Assembly (NCBI RefSeq): GCF_001439925.1
Contig: NZ_LMBV01000016.1
Span: 36,593-100,592 of the forward strand
Length of the DNA: 64,000 nucleotides
From: Peribacillus muralis
GTDB taxonomy: Bacteria > Bacillota > Bacilli > Bacillales > DSM-1321
Direction of reading: 5' to 3'
Below the pieces are notes generated by a model. It was given only the letters and a program-made list of their open reading frames with translations. It had not been told where the DNA came from and did no database searches. Shown here in pieces: positions 38,237-47,716 of this stretch (positions are counted from its first letter, which is position 1; each line of letters opens with the position of its first letter). The position numbers and the translations under genes are program-made.

Positions 38237-38611
38237 ATTTTATGCAAGGGATTTTATCTTCCCATCTCCATTCTGATAAAAAAATAAGCGATTGATCTGC
38301 ATTATGCCATTTTTATGATTCTGAAGAATTATTTAAAAATGGTTCTAGCTATTCAATCCCTTTCCTATCATAAAAGTATCATATATATAACCATGTTATA
38401 TAAAAAAGACTACTTACAAAATAAATACCAATCATTTAATATGAACCATGGATCGAGTGCTCATTGCTTTATACGCACAGCTTCTCTATACGACATGATC
38501 TTTTCGTTAAATTTGTGCTGCTTTTATATTAATATAAGTGCATTTACTTGTAACGTGAGGGATCCGATATGAGTAACCAGTATTGTGTAATAAATAATAG
38601 GAGGAAATAGA
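38237..38611. other. Intergenic before the second DHA2 exporter
   Basis: AT-rich. An 85-codon frame at 38315-38572 has no ribosome site and a composition unlike a protein; I do not support it. The exporter promoter should lie here but was not pinned down. Confidence 0.5.
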
Positions 38612-40033
38612 ATGAATGGAAAAATAGATACAAAAGTAAACACGAAAGCGATTATGATGACTTTCATGGTGGGAGCATTTTTCGCCATCTTAAATGAAAC
38701 GTCAATGAATATTGCCTTGACAAAATTAATGGATGTGTTTCACGTCGATGCCCATACAGTACAATGGTTAGCGACCAGTTTTCTGCTCGTCATGGGTGTA
38801 TTGATGCCCGTTTCTGCTTTATTGATTCAATGGTTCACGACGAGGCAACTGTATATTGCTATTATGACCATCTTCTTAATTGGAACCGTGGTTGCAGCTT
38901 GTGCAGTGAATTTCCCTATGTTGTTAGTGGGACGTATGTTGCAAGCCGTGGGGACAGCAGTGTCTGTGCCGCTTACGATGAATGCGGTCCTTCTTATGTA
39001 TCCACCTGCGATACGTGGAAAAATCATGGGTATATTCGGGATTGTCATCATGTTCGCCCCAGCAGCGGGAACGACGCTGTCAGGCATTGTCGTGGATACG
39101 TTAGGATGGCGTTGGTTATTCATAATCATTATTCCGTTCGCGATTTTTATCGTGCTGTTTGCATGGAAAGTACTACAAAACGTCGGAGAGGTGACTCGTC
39201 CCCGTGTGGATGTCCTCTCAATTTTGCTATCCACAATCGGGATCGGCGGAATGATTTATGGCTTCAGCAGTATGGGAGAAGAAGTCGGAACAGGATCTTC
39301 AAGCAACATCTGGATTATCATTGTGATAAGTGTATTGAGCTTAGTGGCGTTCGTCCGTCGCCAGTTGAAGTTGGAACAACCTTTATTGGATGTACGTGTG
39401 TTCGCGTATAAAGAGTTTTCAAAAGGTATGGTATTATTCGTTATAATCAGTATGATCATGTTCTCTTCCCAAATCCTACTGCCGATGTTTGGACAAGGAC
39501 CACTTGGATATGAGGCAAAAACAGTTGGATTGCTATTATTGCCAGGAGCCTTGTTAAATGGTGTATTATCACCGGAAATTGGGATATTATTCGATAAGTA
39601 TGGCTCAAGAAAATTGATCATTCCTGGAACAGTTCTATTGATTGTGACTATGGTTATCTACAGTACCATTTCATCTTCTATACCAGCATGGGCATTTATC
39701 TTGGTCTATCTGGCATTGATGTTGGCGATTGCATCCATTATGATGCCGTCTCAAACAGGGGCACTCAACCAATTGCCACCTCACTTGTATCCGCATGGTA
39801 CAGCCATGTCGAATACGTTACAACCGATGGCAGGCGCTTTAGGGGTTTCCGTTCTCGTGAGTATCATGACACATGGCCGGACAAGCTTCTTGGAACAAGC
39901 AGGGTTGACGCATACAAAAGAATTGGTACACGAAGCGATGACATATGGTATCCATCATGCGTATTGGCTCGCAACTGCATTATGTTGCATCGGTTTTGTG
40001 ACAGCCTTATTCCTAAAAAAGAAAACAGCATAA
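38612..40033 (+). CDS. DHA2-family (EmrB/QacA) MFS exporter, 14 TM
   Basis: A 473-residue exporter with about 14 hydrophobic segments. Features include AFFAILNETSMNIALTKLMD in TM1, VGRMLQAVGTAVSVPLTM (motif B region) and APAAGTTLSGIVVDTLGWRW (motif C). ATAGGAGGAAAT precedes the ATG by 8 bases. It is shorter than the exporter at 22963-24528 and not closely similar to it. The location among azoreductases and DUF24 regulators suggests export of toxic organic compounds. Confidence 0.92.
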   Translation: MNGKIDTKVNTKAIMMTFMVGAFFAILNETSMNIALTKLMDVFHVDAHTVQWLATSFLLVMGVLMPVSALLIQWFTTRQLYIAIMTIFLIGTVVAACAVNFPMLLVGRMLQAVGTAVSVPLTMNAVLLMYPPAIRGKIMGIFGIVIMFAPAAGTTLSGIVVDTLGWRWLFIIIIPFAIFIVLFAWKVLQNVGEVTRPRVDVLSILLSTIGIGGMIYGFSSMGEEVGTGSSSNIWIIIVISVLSLVAFVRRQLKLEQPLLDVRVFAYKEFSKGMVLFVIISMIMFSSQILLPMFGQGPLGYEAKTVGLLLLPGALLNGVLSPEIGILFDKYGSRKLIIPGTVLLIVTMVIYSTISSSIPAWAFILVYLALMLAIASIMMPSQTGALNQLPPHLYPHGTAMSNTLQPMAGALGVSVLVSIMTHGRTSFLEQAGLTHTKELVHEAMTYGIHHAYWLATALCCIGFVTALFLKKKTA

Positions 40034-40083
40034 CACAGGAAAACCTGTCCTCTAATTGATCTGAACTTCGATAGGAGAAAATG

Positions 40084-40142
40084 AAAAAACACCCCCCTTT
40101 GTTTGTATACGATGTATACGAATCCAACGGGGGTGTTTTTTG
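40084..40142 (+). terminator. Terminator after the second DHA2 exporter
   Basis: AAAAAACACCCCC (40084-40096) pairs with GGGGGTGTTTTTT (40129-40141). Inside the loop GTATAC-GAT-GTATAC can form a second small stem. Confidence 0.9.
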
Positions 40143-40391
40143 TTTAGGAACAAAAGTACATTCCCTAATCTTTTATGATTCTGCCCAACTAACCCACAAT
40201 CAGGTATTCATTAAAGTAAATTTGCAAAAACAATCCAGTGTTCCAGTTAATACCATTATTCATTCAGAGAGAATTGTCTCATTAAATTCTCTAAGAAAAC
40301 TGGAAACTTTCTTAGTGTTGTAAATCCGATTTACCTGATGGTACCCCTATTATAGCAAAATATTAAATGGGTTCCATCTAACAGTGGATCT

Positions 40392-41027
40392 TTAAAAACT
40401 TTTTGCTGCTTCTTTGGCTTCCAGGATTGCTTTTTCTTTAATTTCTTGTGCTTTCTCAGGGAACTTCGCTTGGCCTTCTATGATAATGCCTTGGAAAGAA
40501 GATACTCCGAAGAAATCCATCATAACTTCAAGGTAAGAATGCCCCATCTCTCTATTCGCTTCTGGTCCTTCTGTGTAGATATCTCCACGTGCTTGAATAT
40601 GGAGGGCTTTTTTTCCTGTTAATAAACCAATCGACCCTTCTTTTGTATATTTGAACGTTTTTCCAGCTACAGCGACTGCATCAATATATGTCTTCAGAAT
40701 AGCTGGAATTGAGAAGTTCCACATAGGCGTTACAAATACATATTTATCAGCTAATAAAAATTGCCCACCAAGTTCAGCTAAGCGCCCTACTTTTTCTCTC
40801 TCACTAGATAACAACTCATTAAAAGGGATACCTGACCGAAGTTTTTCCCATCCGCTAAACACATCAGCATCTAGATAAGGGACATCAGCTTTGTACAAAT
40901 CTAAATGGACAACTTCATCATTTGGGTGTAGCTCCTTATACAATTCGATAAACTCTTTTCCCACTGCCATGCTGTAAGAACGATCTATATCAAGAGGATG
41001 TGCAGTAATATAAAGAAGATTTGACAT
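40392..41027 (-). CDS. azoR: FMN-dependent NADH-azoreductase, second copy
   Basis: A 211-residue AzoR-family enzyme ([60 protein letters not shown]), paralogous to the gene at 35662-36300. It follows the HxlR regulator at 41147-41464 on the same strand with a 119-base gap, so the two probably form an autoregulated pair. The upstream DNA has a modest AAGGAAAG/AGGCAGG ribosome site. Quinone or nitro compound reduction is the likely task. Confidence 0.94.
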   Translation of the reverse strand: MSNLLYITAHPLDIDRSYSMAVGKEFIELYKELHPNDEVVHLDLYKADVPYLDADVFSGWEKLRSGIPFNELLSSEREKVGRLAELGGQFLLADKYVFVTPMWNFSIPAILKTYIDAVAVAGKTFKYTKEGSIGLLTGKKALHIQARGDIYTEGPEANREMGHSYLEVMMDFFGVSSFQGIIIEGQAKFPEKAQEIKEKAILEAKEAAKSF

Positions 41028-41146
41028 TTATTTTTTCCTGCCTTTCTTACTTTCCTTAAAAATGTTTTTCACAATGCATTGCCTGCTTTAAAGTATCTCT
41101 TTTTGAAGTGATTTTTAATAATTTGGAACGAATTTTCTTGGCTATT

Positions 41147-41464
41147 TTATTCTTTAACCCAGCTTTCAGCCCATTGACTGATGGGACCAAGAATTTTGCC
41201 AAGTTCTGTGCCCTTTTTAGTCAACAAATACTCTGAACGTATAGGTCGTTCAGGTATGACATGGCGTATAACTATTCCGTGCTGCTCAAGCTCTTTAATT
41301 CTCTCTGTAAGCACTCGATTGCTTAAAACCGGAATCATTTCATTTAATTCGCTAAAACGTTTGGGACCACTCATAAGAACATAAATAATCAATCCAGTCC
41401 ATCTTTTTCCAATCAATTCAAAACTCTTCTCTACCTTAGGGCATAAATCTTTTTTATTCTCCAT
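41147..41464 (-). CDS. HxlR/DUF24 family winged-helix regulator
   Basis: A 105-residue regulator with an N-terminal Cys (DLCPKVEKSFELIGKRWTGL), the helix-turn-helix region KRFSELNEMIPVLSNRVLTE and RIKELEQHGIVIR, and wing IPERPIRSEYLLTKKG. It has AAGGAGG in front of the ATG. The dyad GTTATTTAAAATAAC lies 118 bp upstream of its start. It may control itself, the azoreductase behind it, and the promoters at 35.49, 41.83 and 43.92 kb that share a related site. B. subtilis HxlR is an activator of formaldehyde-fixing hxlAB; whether this is its ortholog cannot be settled here. Confidence 0.94.
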   Translation of the reverse strand: MENKKDLCPKVEKSFELIGKRWTGLIIYVLMSGPKRFSELNEMIPVLSNRVLTERIKELEQHGIVIRHVIPERPIRSEYLLTKKGTELGKILGPISQWAESWVKE

Positions 41465-41581
41465 GTATTCTAACCTCCTTAAAATTAATTTAGAGATATA
41501 AATTAGCTTATATTTATTATAACTTTTAAGGGCCTACAATAAATATTATATCAAAAATTATCCGTAATAGAGAATATAAAT

Positions 41582-41596
41582 GTTATTTAAAATAAC
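41582..41596. promoter_or_regulatory. Operator-like dyad upstream of the HxlR gene
   Basis: GTTATTTAAAATAAC is a perfect inverted repeat (7-bp arms, one central base). It has the GTTAY-N5-RTAAC pattern seen in the promoters of the azoreductase, the 42.1-kb gene and zwf. Confidence 0.55.
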
Positions 41597-41733
41597 TTAA
41601 AAGTGGAAAAGTAACTTTGGATTTTACAGAAATGACTTAAAAATACCCCTTATTAATCTAAAGACTTTTTTCAAATAAAAGGACAAATTAAAGTTTTAAT
41701 AAAGTGCTTTAAAAATCAAATAAGTATCACTAT

Positions 41734-41780
41734 GCCTAATCTAACAGGTTATGATGGAATATCATGACCCGCGTTTAGGC
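41734..41780 (+). other. Nested hairpin, possible structured RNA or operator
   Basis: GCCTAA (41734-41739) pairs with TTAGGC (41775-41780); within it GGTTATGAT (41747-41755) pairs with ATCATGACC (41761-41769) around GGAAT, with one G-T pair. No U-run follows, so it is not a terminator. Function unknown. Confidence 0.4.
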
Positions 41781-41829
41781 TAGTCGTAGCAACGAAATTA
41801 ATAGATAAGAAAAAACAAAATGAAATTCC

Positions 41830-41894
41830 TTGACAAAAAGGTGAGATGAGAATATTATTTGTTACATAAAGTAACTATAGTGATTTAAAGTTAC
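41830..41894 (+). promoter_or_regulatory. Promoter and operator of the small stress operon
   Basis: TTGACA (41830-41835), 17-bp spacer, TATTAT (41853-41858). Two bases later GTTACATAAAGTAAC (41861-41875), a dyad; a further GTTAC at 41890-41894. The placement over the start point suggests repression. The 5' leader to the gene is about 240 bases and contains a hairpin at 41979-42015. Confidence 0.7.
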
Positions 41895-42112
41895 TTAATT
41901 AGTTGCCAATATACACACTCCCTGAAAATTGAGGAAGATATCTAGATGGGGATATCAAAGTCAAATAAACAACATTTTAATTGATGATCTTCTTGGTGTA
42001 AGAAGAAAATCAATTGATTGAGAAATATAACAATATTTATAGTTTGTCTAGATATCTTAATCTAATTTGAAAATCTAGGAAGCACTATTATTTTTTAGAA
42101 AGAGGTATAAAA

Positions 42113-42622
42113 ATGAATACGTTAGACGCTAAAGTAATTGAAACAAGATATGGGTTGGAAATGTATTCGGATTTAATCGAAAATATTGAAGTAAAGGAAA
42201 TCATTTCTCCTACAACAGATAATCGTTTTTACGAAATTATTTTAGGAATTAAATATTTTCTTTTAGCGGAAAAAAAATACTATACAAATCAAAAGCATTA
42301 CTTTGGTTTTAGAATGAGTGATGATTACAACTTGATAATGTTGATAGAGCCTGAAACTGAAAGCTTATTTGCTGTAAAAAATGAGATTGAACGACAAGCA
42401 ACAAAAGAATTAATAGCAAATTGGTTAACTAAGACAGAGGCTTTTAAACAAGTTGTAAATGAAATGATTGAAAAACAGAAAGGAAGAGAAGTTCAAACAG
42501 AACAAGATATTGAAGAAGTATTGGGTATTATAAAATTTTTAGAAAAATTAACCCTGGTTAAACCTGAAGACATAGAACAGGCTTCAATAGAAAAAAGCAT
42601 TAACGCTGAGTTTATATTTTAA
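42113..42622 (+). CDS. Hypothetical protein of 169 residues
   Basis: I do not recognise this protein. It is soluble, acidic and Glu/Lys-rich, with no signal peptide or membrane segment. The N-terminal half looks mixed alpha/beta (IETRYGLEMYSDLIENIEVK; FYEIILGIKYFLLAEKKYYT; DYNLIMLIEPETESLFAVKN) and the C-terminal half helical. GAAAGAGG precedes the ATG by 9 bases. It is followed after 17 bases by a 44-residue gene. The promoter carries the operator shared with azoR and zwf, so expression is probably induced by the same electrophile or aldehyde signal. Confidence 0.7.
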   Translation: MNTLDAKVIETRYGLEMYSDLIENIEVKEIISPTTDNRFYEIILGIKYFLLAEKKYYTNQKHYFGFRMSDDYNLIMLIEPETESLFAVKNEIERQATKELIANWLTKTEAFKQVVNEMIEKQKGREVQTEQDIEEVLGIIKFLEKLTLVKPEDIEQASIEKSINAEFIF

Positions 42623-42639
42623 AGAGAGGAATGAATATT

Positions 42640-42774
42640 ATGATAGAAATAATTGTTAAAGTCACGATAGGAGAGAAAAGTTATCAAACAAATGTTGTTG
42701 CCCAAAAAGGGACTGCAAATGAAGAAATCATTAAGTTAGCTGAAGAACAAGTTAGAAGACAATGGAGCTTATAA
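42640..42774 (+). CDS. Small protein resembling the BA3454 stress-response family
   Basis: A 44-residue protein (MIEIIVKVTIGEKSYQTNVV, AQKGTANEEIIKLAEEQVRR, QWSL). AGAGAGGA stands 9 bases before the ATG at 42640; the in-frame ATG at 42631 abuts it. From memory it resembles small Bacillus proteins called BA3454 family stress response proteins; I cannot confirm this without a search. It follows the 169-residue gene closely, so the two form one operon. A beta-strand, beta-strand, helix layout is suggested by the residue pattern. Confidence 0.6.
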   Translation: MIEIIVKVTIGEKSYQTNVVAQKGTANEEIIKLAEEQVRRQWSL

Positions 42775-42915
42775 CTATCTTTTTATGAGATCAACAGAGA
42801 TTTATCGAAAATGAACAGACACCTATCAATGGAACTTACTAGGGTCACCGAAGTTGCTAATTTAATGTTCAATACCATGATATGAATGGTACAGTTGTAA
42901 TTTGTAATTTGTTAA

Positions 42916-43603
42916 GGTGAAATGGAAGAGGCTCCAATGTTATATATTGGAGAAAAAATTAGGAGCAGGTGAGGGTGCTGAAGTTGATATTGCTGTAGAT
43001 CCACTAGAAGGTACCAATATTGTTCTGCATGCTCCTCATATGTATATGGAAAAAATCGGAGTAGGTCCAGGAGCCGCAGGGGGAATTAATATTAACGGAC
43101 CTGTTATCGAAAAGTTTAAAAGCAGTTACAAAGGCGAAAAAAAAAAGATATTGAAGACCTTGTAGTCGCCATATTAGACCGAAAAAGACATGGGAGAATG
43201 ATTAAAGAAATTGTGATACCGGAGCAAGAATTAAGCTTATTCAAGTCGGGGACGTTCCTGCCGCAATTAATACAGCCTTTAAGAATACAGTATTTAATAT
43301 CATGCCCGGTGCTGCGGGAGATCCTGAAGGTTGTATTGGCTGATACTGCGTTAGAATGCTTAGGTGGCTAATTTCAAGGAAAACTTCTGCCTCAAACCAA
43401 GAAGAATTAATTCGTTGTGACAAAATGGGCATTAAAGCTATTAATGGTGAGCTGCGTTTTTTGTAGCAACGGGTGTAGCAGATGGAGAGCTCCTTAAAGG
43501 TGTTCAATATGCAGGAGAGATCGGTACAACACATTCAGTTGTTATGCGTGCTAAAACCGGAACAGTTCGCTTTATTAAAGCAAAGCATAGGAAGAAAAAT
43601 TGA
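42916..43603 (+). pseudogene. glpX: Degraded class II fructose-1,6-bisphosphatase (glpX) remnant
   Basis: Shifting frames give clear GlpX pieces: GEMEEAPMLYIGEK, then LGAGEGAEVDIAVDPLEGTN (substrate and metal site), LHAPHMYMEKIGVGPGAAGG with ININGPV, IEDLVVAILDRKRH, IQVGDVPAAINTAFKN, PGAAGDPEGC, and [20 protein letters not shown] with [18 protein letters not shown] to a stop at 43601-43603. The N-terminal quarter is missing, there are several frameshifts, and the loop between TNIV and LHAP is shortened. GlpX makes fructose 6-phosphate. In methylotrophic B. methanolicus a glpX copy lies beside tkt and other pathway genes, which fits this position just before zwf and tkt. Confidence 0.85.
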
Positions 43604-43915
43604 TATTCATGTGAATAAATGGCTGGCAAGATAGACAATTCTCTAATTATAATTCAAATGGATAAATTTATTAATTACGGAGTCAATAACGCATTCAAAA
43701 CCGAGTATTTATATATGTTATGTAAGGTATGGTTTTGCTTTAAATAATCCTCTAAAATTTAACTATTTTTAATGAATTCAGGCTTATAGATCAACAAGAT
43801 TAAAACAAAAAGTAACTAAGGTATATTTTATTAAAATAGTATAAATTTAATAAAATTTGTATGAAATAGCTGAATTTAAAAGGATTTTTAAGTTCTGAAT
43901 TTGTAAACATATAGC
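43604..43915. other. Intergenic before the zwf promoter
   Basis: Very AT-rich spacer of about 310 bases after the glpX remnant. No gene is seen. Confidence 0.5.
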
Positions 43916-43979
43916 TTGACGAAGAGGGGTTTTAGAGTTATTGTTGTTACATAAAGTAACTTTAATAACTCAAAGTAAC
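43916..43979 (+). promoter_or_regulatory. Promoter and operator of the zwf-tkt-gnd-tal operon
   Basis: TTGACG (43916-43921), 17-bp spacer, TATTGT (43939-43944). One base later GTTACATAAAGTAAC (43946-43960), identical to the site at 41861-41875, and a GTAAC at 43975-43979. The matched layout with the promoter at 41.83 kb indicates co-regulation. Confidence 0.7.
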
Positions 43980-44092
43980 AAGAAGGATAATTAGGTTTTA
44001 CGTAAGGTGTTTTTCTGGGGATCCTTACTTTGCGACTAGTAAGTACTTACACCATAAGAAAATATCATCAATCAAAAAAGGGAGGAATGAAA

Positions 44093-45595
44093 ATGGAATC
44101 CATGACCTTCGTCTTGTATGGAGCAACAGGAGATTTAGCTAAAAGGAAAATTTTCCCTGCTCTTTATAATTTATATATGGATCAAAAAATACCTCAAACA
44201 CTTTCTATCGTCGGTCTAGGTAGAAAGGGAATATCGGACATTGAATTTCAAAATCAAGTCAAAGAATCTATACAAACATTCTCAAGACGTTTGATAAATG
44301 ATCGTATTAAAATAGAAGAATTTATTAAGAGCTTTCGTTACAGTAGATTAGATGCAACAAATACAGAAGATTATCGAAAGTTGCTCGATCTTGTTCAACA
44401 ACGTGAAGAAGAATTAAATATTCCCGAGAACCGTATGTTCTACCTATCCGTTGCACCAGAGTTTTTTGATGTCATTGCATTAAACATCAAGAAAAGTGGA
44501 TTAGGCTCTACACGAGGATGGAAACGTCTCATTATTGAAAAACCATTTGGGCATGATTTGAATTCTGCCCGTGATTTAAACGATAAATTAAGCAAAGCAT
44601 TTAAAGAAGAAGAAATTTATCGAATTGATCACTATCTTGGAAAGCCCATGGTTCAAAACTTAGAAGCCTTGGAGTTTGCGAATCCTATTCTTCATTCATT
44701 ATGGAACAATCAATATATAGCGAATGTCCAAATTACAGCAAGTGAAACAGTTGGAGTGGAGGAGAGAGCTGGCTATTATGATCATGCAGGGGCCATTCGT
44801 GATATGTTTCAAAACCATATGTTGCAAATGGTAATGATGACTGCTATGCATTTACCTACACAAATTAGTCCAAACGACATACAACAGGAAAAAAAGAAAG
44901 TGATGGAATCTCTTCGCCCTGTCAAAAAAGAGGAGGCTCATTTACACGTTATTCGAGGGCAATATAACATAGGTAAGATTGATAATCAGTCGGTTGTAGG
45001 ATATATAGATGAACCTGGAGTAGAAGCCTCATCGAAAAACAATACTTTCGTGGCTGCTCGTCTCTGGATCGATAATCCGTTTTGGGAAGGGGTGCCATTC
45101 TACATTCGTACAGGAAAAAGGATGAAGGAGAAATCCACTCGTATTGTGATTGAATTTAAAGATTCATTAAAAGATTTATATATGAATCGAAATGAGAATG
45201 TTGAACCTAACCTTTTAATCATTGAGATTAATCCCAATGAAAATATTTCTTTACAGCTGAATAGTAAAAATCCATTAAATAATGGAAAAATGGAGCCTGT
45301 AAGAGTAAACTTTGCAACCGAAAGTAAGGGTGTGCCGGAAGCCTATGAACGACTGATTTTTGATGCGATTCGTGGTGATTCCACATTCTTTGCTCATTGG
45401 AAAGAAGTTGAATTGTCTTGGGAATGGGTACAACCAATTCTGGAAGCTTTTGAAGAAAACCTTTTGCCTCTTCATCCATATGCATCAGGATCCCATGGCC
45501 CAGAGGCAGCTCGTCATTTACTAAAAGAAGATGGATTCAAGTGGTGGCTCGATAGAGAAGCGGTTAATGCTTCAAAAACAGTTGTACCTGTTTAA
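44093..45595 (+). CDS. zwf: Glucose-6-phosphate dehydrogenase
   Basis: A 500-residue enzyme oxidising glucose 6-phosphate to 6-phosphogluconolactone, first step of the oxidative pentose phosphate path. The coenzyme motif is LYGATGDLAKRKIFPAL. The active-site signature reads EIYRIDHYLGKPMVQNLEAL; the residue after the catalytic Lys is Pro, where many homologues have Glu. Start at ATG 44093 with GGAGG 7 bases upstream; ATG 44087 abuts the ribosome site and 44030 lacks one. It is the first gene of an operon with tkt, gnd and tal behind an operator-bearing promoter. No pgl gene is in the cluster. Confidence 0.95.
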   Translation: MESMTFVLYGATGDLAKRKIFPALYNLYMDQKIPQTLSIVGLGRKGISDIEFQNQVKESIQTFSRRLINDRIKIEEFIKSFRYSRLDATNTEDYRKLLDLVQQREEELNIPENRMFYLSVAPEFFDVIALNIKKSGLGSTRGWKRLIIEKPFGHDLNSARDLNDKLSKAFKEEEIYRIDHYLGKPMVQNLEALEFANPILHSLWNNQYIANVQITASETVGVEERAGYYDHAGAIRDMFQNHMLQMVMMTAMHLPTQISPNDIQQEKKKVMESLRPVKKEEAHLHVIRGQYNIGKIDNQSVVGYIDEPGVEASSKNNTFVAARLWIDNPFWEGVPFYIRTGKRMKEKSTRIVIEFKDSLKDLYMNRNENVEPNLLIIEINPNENISLQLNSKNPLNNGKMEPVRVNFATESKGVPEAYERLIFDAIRGDSTFFAHWKEVELSWEWVQPILEAFEENLLPLHPYASGSHGPEAARHLLKEDGFKWWLDREAVNASKTVVPV

Positions 45596-45631
45596 TTAAG
45601 AACCTAAACATTACTAGGAGGAAAAAATCCC

Positions 45632-47626
45632 ATGGATCATAATATTGAAACATTAGCTGTAAATACGATTCGAACGTTATCTATAGATGCTATTAATAGT
45701 GCCAATTCCGGTCACCCAGGCCTCCCAATGGGGGCTGCTCCAATGACTTACGCACTATGGGCAAACCATTTACATCATAATTCTCAAAATGCAAAATGGT
45801 TTAACCGAGATCGCTTTATTCTTTCTGCTGGTCATGGTTCTAGTTTGCTATACAGCATGCTTCATCTAAGTGGGTACGATGTATCGTTAGATGATTTGAG
45901 GAATTTTCGCAAATTAAACAGTAAAACACCAGGTCATCCTGAATTTGGCCATACAGATGGCGTTGAAGCGACAACGGGCCCTTTAGGACAAGGTATAGCT
46001 AACGCTGTAGGAATGGCTATGGCAGAAGCACATTTAGCTGCAAAATTTAATAGAGAAAAATTCCCTGTAATTGATCACCATACGTATGCTTTAGTAGGTG
46101 ACGGAGATTTAATGGAAGGAATTTCTTACGAAGCGATGTCAATGGCTGGTCATATGAAGCTTGGTAAACTCATTGCATTATATGATTCTAACGATATCTC
46201 ATTAGATGGCGAATTAAATCTTATCTTTTCGGAAAATATCCAAAAACGAGCTGAATCTGCAAACTGGCAGTATTTACGAGTGGAGGATGGAAATAGTGTA
46301 GAAGAAATTACAAAGGCCATTGAATTAGCTAAACAAAACACAGATCAGCCAACCATCATTGAAGTTAGAACAATTATCGGTTATGGAAGCCCAAAAGTTG
46401 CTGGGACGAACAAGGCGCATGGTAATCCACTTGGAGAAGAAGAAGCAAAGGCTACAAAAAAAGCCTATGGTTGGAATCACGAAACTAATTTCTTTATACC
46501 TGAAGAAGTAAAAGACCATTTTGAAAAACTCAAACAAAAGGGTATAGAGCAAGAACAACAATGGAGTAAATTATTCGCCTCTTATAAAGAAGCACATCCT
46601 TTACTAGCGAATGAACTAGATGACGCTATTAAGGGAGAAACACTAATTGAAGTAAAGGATATTTTAACTTTTGATACGAAAAAAACTACTTCAACTCGTG
46701 TTGCAAGTGGGGAAGCAATTAATCACTTTATCAAATCTGTTCCATCTATGTTTGGAGGAAGCGCAGATTTGTCACATTCAACGATGACAGATATAAGGGA
46801 AGAGGGACCTTATACACCTAGAAATTTCGGGAATCGAAATATTTACTTCGGGGTACGTGAACATGCAATGGGAGCTGCCGGAAACGGAATGGCCCTTCAC
46901 GGTGGAGTAAAACCATTTGTTAGCACATTCTTTGTTTTTAATGACTACTTGCGTCCTTCTATTCGCTTAGCAGCACTGCAAAAGTTACCTGTCACATATG
47001 TATTTACACACGATTCGATTGCTGTTGGAGAAGATGGACCAACTCATGAACCAGTAGAACAATTGGCTTCTCTTCGAGCAATTCCTGGACTTACTGTTAT
47101 TCGTCCATCTGATGCAAACGAAACAGCAAGTGCTTGGGCATATGCGTTGCAACAAACTGAAGGACCAGTTGCTTTAGTTCTTAGTCGTCAAAATTTACCT
47201 GTGTTTGAAGAGACAAAAGGAAACATTGAGGATCTTTCTAAAGGAGCCTATATACTAGCTGAAACGAACGACAAGCCAGAGATCATTTTAATGGCTACAG
47301 GTTCAGAAGTATCGTTAGCTGTAAACGTAAAAACACAATTAGAGTTAGAAAATGTATCTGTTCGTGTCGTAGCTATGCCTAGTTGGGAGCTCTTCAATGC
47401 CCAGGAGAAAGAATATCAAGAGCATATTCTTCCTGAACGCGTTTTAACACGTATCTCTTTAGAGATGGGCATTTCTCTAGGGTGGGAACGTTTTGTAGGT
47501 CAAAAAGGTAAAGTTGTATCAATTGATACATTTGGTGCTTCAGGAACAGGCGCTGAAGTGATGAAGTTATTCGGATTTACTGTAGAGAATGTTACTGCAA
47601 TCGCAAAAAAACTATTAAGAGCTTAA
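45632..47626 (+). CDS. tkt: Transketolase
   Basis: A 664-residue ThDP enzyme moving two-carbon units between sugar phosphates. N-terminal [20 protein letters not shown] is the transketolase signature 1, [23 protein letters not shown] and the ThDP motif [19 protein letters not shown] follow, and the second signature lies around [27 protein letters not shown] stands 9 bases before the ATG. It is 36 bases behind zwf. Bacilli usually carry another housekeeping tkt, so this copy probably belongs to a special pathway. Confidence 0.96.
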   Translation: MDHNIETLAVNTIRTLSIDAINSANSGHPGLPMGAAPMTYALWANHLHHNSQNAKWFNRDRFILSAGHGSSLLYSMLHLSGYDVSLDDLRNFRKLNSKTPGHPEFGHTDGVEATTGPLGQGIANAVGMAMAEAHLAAKFNREKFPVIDHHTYALVGDGDLMEGISYEAMSMAGHMKLGKLIALYDSNDISLDGELNLIFSENIQKRAESANWQYLRVEDGNSVEEITKAIELAKQNTDQPTIIEVRTIIGYGSPKVAGTNKAHGNPLGEEEAKATKKAYGWNHETNFFIPEEVKDHFEKLKQKGIEQEQQWSKLFASYKEAHPLLANELDDAIKGETLIEVKDILTFDTKKTTSTRVASGEAINHFIKSVPSMFGGSADLSHSTMTDIREEGPYTPRNFGNRNIYFGVREHAMGAAGNGMALHGGVKPFVSTFFVFNDYLRPSIRLAALQKLPVTYVFTHDSIAVGEDGPTHEPVEQLASLRAIPGLTVIRPSDANETASAWAYALQQTEGPVALVLSRQNLPVFEETKGNIEDLSKGAYILAETNDKPEIILMATGSEVSLAVNVKTQLELENVSVRVVAMPSWELFNAQEKEYQEHILPERVLTRISLEMGISLGWERFVGQKGKVVSIDTFGASGTGAEVMKLFGFTVENVTAIAKKLLRA

Positions 47627-47716
47627 CAAAATCAGGAGATGGAAGTATAGATAAAATTATTTCTTCTGTCCCCTAATAAATATCGTTTTAAATAACAGTT
47701 ATAGGAGGAAATTATC

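Noticed and set aside
38315..38572. 85-codon frame before the second DHA2 exporter
   Set aside because: No ribosome site; many Tyr, Ile and Asn residues as expected from AT-rich non-coding DNA.
42917..43165. An intact 82-residue gene in the glpX region
   Set aside because: The frame contains an internal part of GlpX and continues in other frames; it is part of a pseudogene.
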